Source: Alistipes sp. (lineage in GTDB: Bacteria > Bacteroidota > Bacteroidia > Bacteroidales > Rikenellaceae). Taken from it: a stretch of DNA of 9,227 bases. A model generated the notes under the pieces. The model was given only the letters and a program-made list of their open reading frames with translations, searched no databases and was not told the origin of the DNA. Position 1 is the stretch's first letter; every line of letters starts with the position of its first letter. The DNA is taken from assembly GCA_017560305.1 (NCBI GenBank), contig JAFYOF010000059.1, forward strand, positions 1 to 9,227. Direction: 5' to 3'. A program made the translations under genes and the position numbers. Shown here piece by piece: positions 6,916-9,227 of the stretch.

Positions 6916-7274
6916 CTACCTTCTTTAACAAGCCATTCTATTGTTTCAACCACGGAATCCAAAAGACAACCTTCTGTAGATTCATACAAATTATCCATTT
7001 CTGGTTGCCAATATACGACTCTATTGGTTAGCATAGTCAATATATAGTCAGTGCTATTTTCTTTGAGAAATTCAGGCAAAAGGTTAATCAAAGCAGATAA
7101 TGACCACGCAGGAATTGTTCTCAATAAACCATTGGGGGTATCTGTCAGAAGAGTGAGCCGTGGAGCAAGATTACGACTAAGAACATAGGACATATCCGCA
7201 GTCTTGATATTTATGCCCAAATCAACAATCCTTTGAGATTGTTCAAGACTTGTACAAAGTGGATTATTTCCCAT
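6909..7274 (-). CDS. Conserved hypothetical protein, 121 aa
   Basis: I choose the ATG at 7274 (MGNNPLCTSLEQSQ) rather than 7313, because AAAGAAG lies about 9 bp upstream and the overlap with the previous gene shrinks to 11 bp. The protein shows EQSQRIVDLGINIKTADMSYVL near the N-terminus, PAWSLSALINLLPEFL in the middle and a C-terminal VETIEWLVKEGRL. From memory, this arrangement (EQS..., TADM, PAWSLSALL.LLP, WLv..G.l) recurs in many Bacteroidales accessory and phage proteins of unknown function. It is soluble, without membrane segments or signal peptide. It overlaps the 93-aa membrane protein gene and is probably co-transcribed with it from the promoter near 7800. No biochemical role can be named. 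Confidence 0.75.
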   Translation of the reverse strand: MGNNPLCTSLEQSQRIVDLGINIKTADMSYVLSRNLAPRLTLLTDTPNGLLRTIPAWSLSALINLLPEFLKENSTDYILTMLTNRVVYWQPEMDNLYESTEGCLLDSVVETIEWLVKEGRL

Positions 7275-7545
7275 TTTCAGCATCTTCTTTAAGTTTTTTC
7301 TCAAGATACTCACGCATAAGTCTGTCTGTCTGCTCCTTTTCGGCTTGACGCTTTTCCTCTTCGACTTTCTTCTTCATTTTCTTATCATAATCAAACAAAG
7401 CAAAGATAAAACAGACAACAAAGATTACAGCGAAAAAAGATAACCCAATTACTGGGTCTGCCTTTGGTGCGACAAGCATATTGACTATGGCATAACCACA
7501 AGCACCAAAGAATCCAATGGAAAATGCATAGAGAATCTTTTTCAT
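7264..7545 (-). CDS. Small membrane protein with charged coiled-coil tail
   Basis: This 93-aa protein has two likely membrane segments, residues 4-24 (ILYAFSIGFFGACGYAIV...) and about 31-51 (PVIGLSFFAVIFVVCFIFAL), followed by a highly charged helical tail rich in Lys and Glu (52-93) likely to form a coiled coil in the cytoplasm. There is no signal-peptidase site. The gene follows a roughly 245-nt structured leader and overlaps the 121-aa gene by 11 bp. I do not recognise a family. Membrane-plus-coiled-coil proteins of this size occur among phage and mobile-element cargo, but a function cannot be assigned from sequence. Confidence 0.75.
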   Translation of the reverse strand: MKKILYAFSIGFFGACGYAIVNMLVAPKADPVIGLSFFAVIFVVCFIFALFDYDKKMKKKVEEEKRQAEKEQTDRLMREYLEKKLKEDAENGK

Positions 7546-7547
7546 AA

Positions 7548-7564
7548 TGGCGAATTTTACAAGG
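7548..7564 (-). repeat. Leader repeat copy 1 (next to start codon)
   Basis: Minus strand CCTTGTAAAATTCGCCA, ending 2 bp before the ATG at 7545. It matches copies at 7584-7601 and 7733-7750. Its place over the ribosome landing site suggests a regulatory role. Confidence 0.6.
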
Positions 7565-7583
7565 CTCTCCGTGGGCAGACGAT

Positions 7584-7601
7584 TGGAGAAATTTTACAAT
7601 G
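7584..7601 (-). repeat. Leader repeat copy 2 (diverged)
   Basis: Minus strand CATTGTAAAATTTCTCCA. It shares TTGTAAAATT and CCA with copies 1 and 3, and lies 20 bp upstream of copy 1 in the transcript sense. Confidence 0.45.
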
Positions 7602-7662
7602 TTTATTAGTAAAAAGAACGTGGACTGCCACCTTGCATCCTTGTAGGTATCGCCACACACCT

Positions 7663-7719
7663 GAATACACGCACGGTAGGCAACCCACGTATATGAGCTG
7701 CTCCGTGCCTCGTGTATTC
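7663..7719 (-). other. Long interrupted stem within leader
   Basis: Fourteen base pairs (9 + 5) separated by a 3-nt one-sided bulge enclose a 26-nt apical region that includes CCACGT. The two perfect helices with an asymmetric bulge are unlikely by chance and look like an RNA structural element rather than a terminator, as no U-tract follows on either strand. Confidence 0.6.
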
Positions 7720-7732
7720 TTTGTTTTTGATT

Positions 7733-7750
7733 TGGCGAATTTTTACAAGG
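7733..7750 (-). repeat. Leader repeat copy 3 (distal)
   Basis: Minus strand CCTTGTAAAAATTCGCCA. It is identical to copy 1 except for one extra A, and lies 5' of the main stem in the transcript. Confidence 0.6.
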
Positions 7751-7799
7751 AATGAGGCACATTCTCTATTATTTCCAAACATTGTCCCGAAAGACGATG

Positions 7800-7807
7800 C
7801 AAAGGTA
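7800..7807 (-). promoter_or_regulatory. Bacteroidetes -7 promoter box for the leader RNA
   Basis: TACCTTTG on the minus strand followed by C is an excellent TAnnTTTG match, 55 bp downstream of the 137-aa gene stop. No clear TTTG sits at -33. The expected start near 7793 would give a leader of about 245 nt. Confidence 0.6.
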
Positions 7808-7861
7808 CGGAAATTCTTCGATATTCTGCTTACCTCACTTCGCTTTATGATAAAAATTAGG

Positions 7862-8275
7862 TTATTTACGTTGGGATTCAAACCATTTAGCAAAATACTC
7901 TTGAAACTCTTTGAGATTATTGAATTTGCTATGGTCAAACCTCAAGCCAGTGATTTGTTCAAACCTCTCAATGGCTATTAAGTCCACAAATGGGAATTTT
8001 AGGTTCAATTCTTTCTCTGTGAATATATGTCCTTTCGTTTTTACTCCGTTGCCGATAATGTTCAGAAGATGTTTCAGAAGTGTGATTGTCGCTGAATTAC
8101 AAGCAACCTCGCCACTGATACTGCTGTCGCTAACAGAAAGTACTGACATCGGTCTTTCAATAGAGTAGAATGCTTCTGAGAAATGTTGCTTGAAATTTCT
8201 GTATCCTACAACCCTTATGTCATATGAGCCATCTCCTTGCTCATTCCAATCTATGATAATTCTTGATTCGTCCAT
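7862..8275 (-). CDS. Hypothetical protein, 137 aa
   Basis: This soluble 137-aa protein begins MDESRIIIDWNEQGDGSYDIRV, suggesting a beta-strand-rich N-terminal part. Residues 56-76 (SSISGEVACNSATITLLKHLL) and a C-terminal helical part ending KFNNLKEFQEYFAKWFESQRK follow. I recognise no motif, signal peptide or membrane segment. It starts 149 bp from the divergent 63-aa gene, so the two share a regulatory region with a GACATTTTGTC palindrome. Its stop is 55 bp before the promoter of the leader RNA, so it may be transcribed separately. Codon use and the continuous reading frame make it a real gene; the function is unknown. Confidence 0.65.
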   Translation of the reverse strand: MDESRIIIDWNEQGDGSYDIRVVGYRNFKQHFSEAFYSIERPMSVLSVSDSSISGEVACNSATITLLKHLLNIIGNGVKTKGHIFTEKELNLKFPFVDLIAIERFEQITGLRFDHSKFNNLKEFQEYFAKWFESQRK

Positions 8276-8311
8276 AATTCCATATGTTTATATAACCTAA
8301 AACCTTGCTAC

Positions 8312-8349
8312 GACATTTTGTCATAAATCTCTGATTGGCATACTATTTG
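8312..8349 (+). promoter_or_regulatory. Promoter of the 63-aa/98-aa gene pair
   Basis: TTTG at 8317-8320 and TACTATTTG at 8341-8349 are separated by 20 bp, close to the Bacteroidetes -33/-7 arrangement with one extra base in the -7 box. The -33 lies inside the perfect palindrome GACATTTTGTC (8312-8322), a candidate operator shared with the divergent 137-aa gene. Confidence 0.45.
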
Positions 8350-8362
8350 TATATATAAGAGT

Positions 8363-8392
8363 GTCCCCTTGCTATTGCAGTAGCAAAGGGAC
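8363..8392 (+). other. Stem-loop in leader of the 63-aa gene
   Basis: GTCCCCTTGCTA (8363-8374) pairs with TAGCAAAGGGAC (8381-8392) over 12 positions with one C/A mismatch, around a TTGCAG loop. It would lie within about 10 nt of the predicted transcript start and 32 bp before the ATG. It has no U-tract, so a role in 5'-end protection or translation control is likelier than termination. Confidence 0.55.
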
Positions 8393-8424
8393 AGAATTGT
8401 CTAATCCGTCAAAATTAAACAAAA

Positions 8425-8616
8425 ATGATAAGTGTTTTAGATTGGGTTTACCCCATAGGTAATAAGGCAAAAGCCTATTCAGTGAGAGAAGTGATTGGTG
8501 ATAAACTTGCTCTTACCGCACCCGATTATACTCGTTTATACTTGGGGATGTCCGAAGTTGAAAAGATAACGGACAGTAGTGTGTTATTTGAATTAGGAAA
8601 AGTGGAAATGATTTAG
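8425..8616 (+). CDS. Hypothetical protein, 63 aa
   Basis: This 63-aa acidic-to-neutral protein (MISVLDWVYPIGNKAK...) alternates short hydrophobic strands with turns, as in a small beta-barrel, but no family is recognised. The ATG follows AAACAAAA with no Shine-Dalgarno, common in Bacteroidetes. It lies 9 bp before the 98-aa gene and shares its promoter and terminator, so the two probably form a two-gene unit within the mobile element. Confidence 0.6.
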   Translation: MISVLDWVYPIGNKAKAYSVREVIGDKLALTAPDYTRLYLGMSEVEKITDSSVLFELGKVEMI

Positions 8617-8625
8617 TTTATTAGT

Positions 8626-8922
8626 ATGAAAAAAGAAAGATTTTTTGAGGAAGATTTTGAAGGCTTTGTCCAAGACTTGATAGGTTCTGGTCGTTTGGAT
8701 GAGAAAGAGGCTGGTATTGCCAAGAGAATGCTCGACAAGGGATATGACACTTTGTCCGACAAACAAAAATTTGTCTTTGATAAGGCAATAGAGAACAATG
8801 TAATTAAGGAATGTCAAAGATGCGGCTGTGATATTCCTTGGTGTGAAATGCTTGAAGCATTAGACAATGGCGGTTATTGCAACTACTGCCAGCATATGAT
8901 GGAAAAGATTGATAAGGAGTAA
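8626..8922 (+). CDS. Small zinc-binding protein, 98 aa
   Basis: The N-terminal two thirds are helical and charged (FFEEDFEGFVQDLI; GIAKRMLDKGYDTLSDKQKFVFDKAI). The C-terminal third has CQRCGC (C63, C66, C68), a further C73, and CNYCQH (C85, C88, H90). The two CxxC pairs 19 residues apart suggest a zinc ribbon or treble-clef site. This combination is typical of small cytoplasmic proteins on Bacteroidales mobile DNA; I cannot name a specific role. It is the last gene before the strong terminator at 8940-8979 and follows the 63-aa gene by 9 bp. A DNA- or protein-binding regulatory function is a guess from the zinc site. Confidence 0.75.
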   Translation: MKKERFFEEDFEGFVQDLIGSGRLDEKEAGIAKRMLDKGYDTLSDKQKFVFDKAIENNVIKECQRCGCDIPWCEMLEALDNGGYCNYCQHMMEKIDKE

Positions 8923-8939
8923 ATGAAACTCTGTAAAGA

Positions 8940-8979
8940 AAAGTGGCGTACCCTCTGTTCATTTAGGGTACGCCACTTT
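8940..8979 (+). terminator. Strong intrinsic terminator of the 98-aa gene
   Basis: A perfect 15-bp stem (AAAGTGGCGTACCCT, 8940-8954, with AGGGTACGCCACTTT, 8965-8979) has a 10-nt loop and is followed by CTCTT. On the other strand the stem is followed by a T-rich stretch, so it can also block transcription entering from the right. Confidence 0.85.
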
Positions 8980-9027
8980 CTCTTGTGCTCAAAGTTATTC
9001 TAAATGCAACTGAATTTGTAAATTTAG

Positions 9028-9055
9028 TTTAGGTTTGGAAACGTATAAGTCCCTT
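9028..9055 (+). repeat. Right copy of 28-bp inverted repeat (putative TIR)
   Basis: Reads TTTAGGTTTGGAAACG followed by TATAAGTCCCTT, the inverse of 5704-5731 with a single G/C difference. It includes the same central GTTTGGAAAC dyad and begins 48 bp after the terminator stem. Confidence 0.85.
9030..9037 (+). promoter_or_regulatory. Outward TAnnTTTG (-7) box in right repeat
   Basis: TAGGTTTG matches the Bacteroidetes -7 consensus and points out of the element into the truncated gene at 9056. A TTTG at 9016-9019 is too close to act as a normal -33, so activity is doubtful. Confidence 0.3.
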
Positions 9056-9227
9056 GATAATTATATACGTCTGATTGAAGATTTACAGGAGGCGAAGACT
9101 AAATTTGAAGAAAAACAAAAAGATAAAGAATTAAAACGACAGTTCGATAAACACGACTATATGGAATCGAATCATTATCGATTCTTTAGAACTATCCGTA
9201 AATCAGTACATGTAGAGAAAGAAACAA
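9056..9227 (+). pseudogene. 5'-truncated gene, runs off right edge
   Basis: A plus-strand frame open from 9014 passes through the right repeat and continues as DNYIRLIEDLQEAKTKFEE... to the window end (57 codons after the repeat) without a stop. The other two plus frames and the minus strand are closed or poor. The product is highly charged, with Lys/Glu-rich helical content resembling a coiled coil, then HDYMESNHYRFFRTIRKS. There is no upstream start codon, and the matching 5' part is not found left of the element. The gene therefore appears to have lost its N-terminus when the element arrived or later rearranged. An internal ATG at about 9161 has no ribosome site. The product is not recognised. 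Confidence 0.55.

Larger units (their letters stand above)
7546..7792 (-). ncRNA. Long structured 5' leader RNA of the 93-aa gene
   Basis: On the minus strand, a TACCTTTG box is followed by about 245 nt before the ATG at 7545. The leader contains a stem of GAATACACG/CGTGTATTC (7663-7671 with 7711-7719) plus CACGG/CCGTG (7672-7676 with 7703-7707) interrupted by a 3-nt bulge. The loop contains CCACGT (plus 7685-7690), complementary to ACGTGG at 7618-7623, so a pseudoknot or alternative pairing is possible. Three copies of a CCTTGTAAAATTCGCCA-like repeat lie before, after and at the end of this core, the last touching the start codon. Open frames of 110-123 codons cross it but lack protein-like features. 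I recall near-identical spurious translations in Bacteroidales annotations, which would mean the RNA is conserved, but I cannot verify that here. Confidence 0.5.
5704..9055 (+). mobile_element. IS1595-type transposon with cargo genes
   Basis: A 28-bp inverted repeat with one mismatch (5704-5731 and 9028-9055) encloses a complete IS1595/ISXO2-like transposase gene next to the left end, seven further small genes or RNA leaders, and a terminator 48 bp inside the right end. The ends would begin GGGA if the outer AA is excluded, similar to the GG-rich tips common in this family. Some IS1595 groups are known to carry passenger genes, which fits the 3.35-kb size. The 8-bp flanks (5696-5703 and 9056-9063) do not match, nor do the flanks taken at the GGG boundary, so there is no visible target duplication. 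Either flanking DNA was deleted or inverted after insertion, or the repeats are a site for another recombinase. The element reading is my preferred one but is inferred from the layout. Confidence 0.65.

Noticed and set aside
7275..7313. Start of the 121-aa gene at 7313.
   Set aside because: It would lengthen the overlap with the membrane protein gene to 50 bp and add a basic segment that is just the other gene's coiled-coil codons in another frame. 7274 has a better ribosome site.
7391..7938. Two overlapping minus-strand open frames (123 and 110 codons) across the leader region.
   Set aside because: They run through the promoter box, the stem and the repeats, overlap each other and the true 137-aa and 93-aa genes, and show no domain or hydrophobic pattern. 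A structured RNA leader explains the region better.
5696..9063. An 8-bp target duplication at the element ends.
   Set aside because: Flanks AATTCTTT and GATAATTA differ, and shifting the boundary to the GGG tip gives TTCTTTAA and TTGATAAT, still only four matches.
1..9227. CRISPR array, tRNA or rRNA genes, replication origin.
   Set aside because: No regularly spaced repeats, cloverleaf-like sequences, rRNA motifs or clustered iterons were seen on either strand.

Overview
This window is probably from a Bacteroidales genome (Bacteroides, Prevotella or a relative). It is AT-rich, most genes lack a strong Shine-Dalgarno sequence, several promoter-like sites match the Bacteroidetes -7 element TAnnTTTG, and both the IS1595-type transposase and the small cargo genes look like Bacteroidales accessory DNA. 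This assignment is inferred from the sequence only.

Left part (1-5666, all minus strand). A tightly packed operon runs leftward in the order DUF4007-family protein, large P-loop ATPase, PP-loop ATPase of the PAPS reductase/DndC type, and a GIY-YIG nuclease that runs off the left edge. Junctions are a 1-bp gap, an 8-bp overlap and an 11-bp gap, so the four genes are almost certainly co-transcribed. DUF4007 plus a PAPS-reductase-like protein plus a big ATPase recalls BREX type 4 (brxP) and, more loosely, the Dnd/Ssp phosphorothioation systems. No PglZ, BrxL, methyltransferase or cysteine desulfurase is visible here. The likely role is anti-phage defence, possibly using sulfur chemistry on nucleic acid with the GIY-YIG protein as a cutting component. 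That role is an inference.

Middle and right part (5704-9055). A 28-bp inverted repeat with one mismatch brackets about 3.35 kb, which I read as a mobile element. It contains an IS1595/ISXO2-like transposase, a 51-aa gene overlapping the transposase stop, three minus-strand genes (121 aa, a 93-aa membrane protein behind a long structured leader, and 137 aa), two plus-strand genes (63 aa and a 98-aa zinc-binding protein) and a strong terminator just inside the right end. No obvious target duplication flanks it. The left end lies 37 bp from the DUF4007 start codon. The right end abuts a coding frame with no start that runs off the window (9056-9227), so the element appears to have replaced the natural upstream region of the operon and the 5' part of a neighbouring gene. 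Each copy of the terminal repeat contains an outward-facing TAnnTTTG box, so the element might now influence transcription of the defence-like operon.
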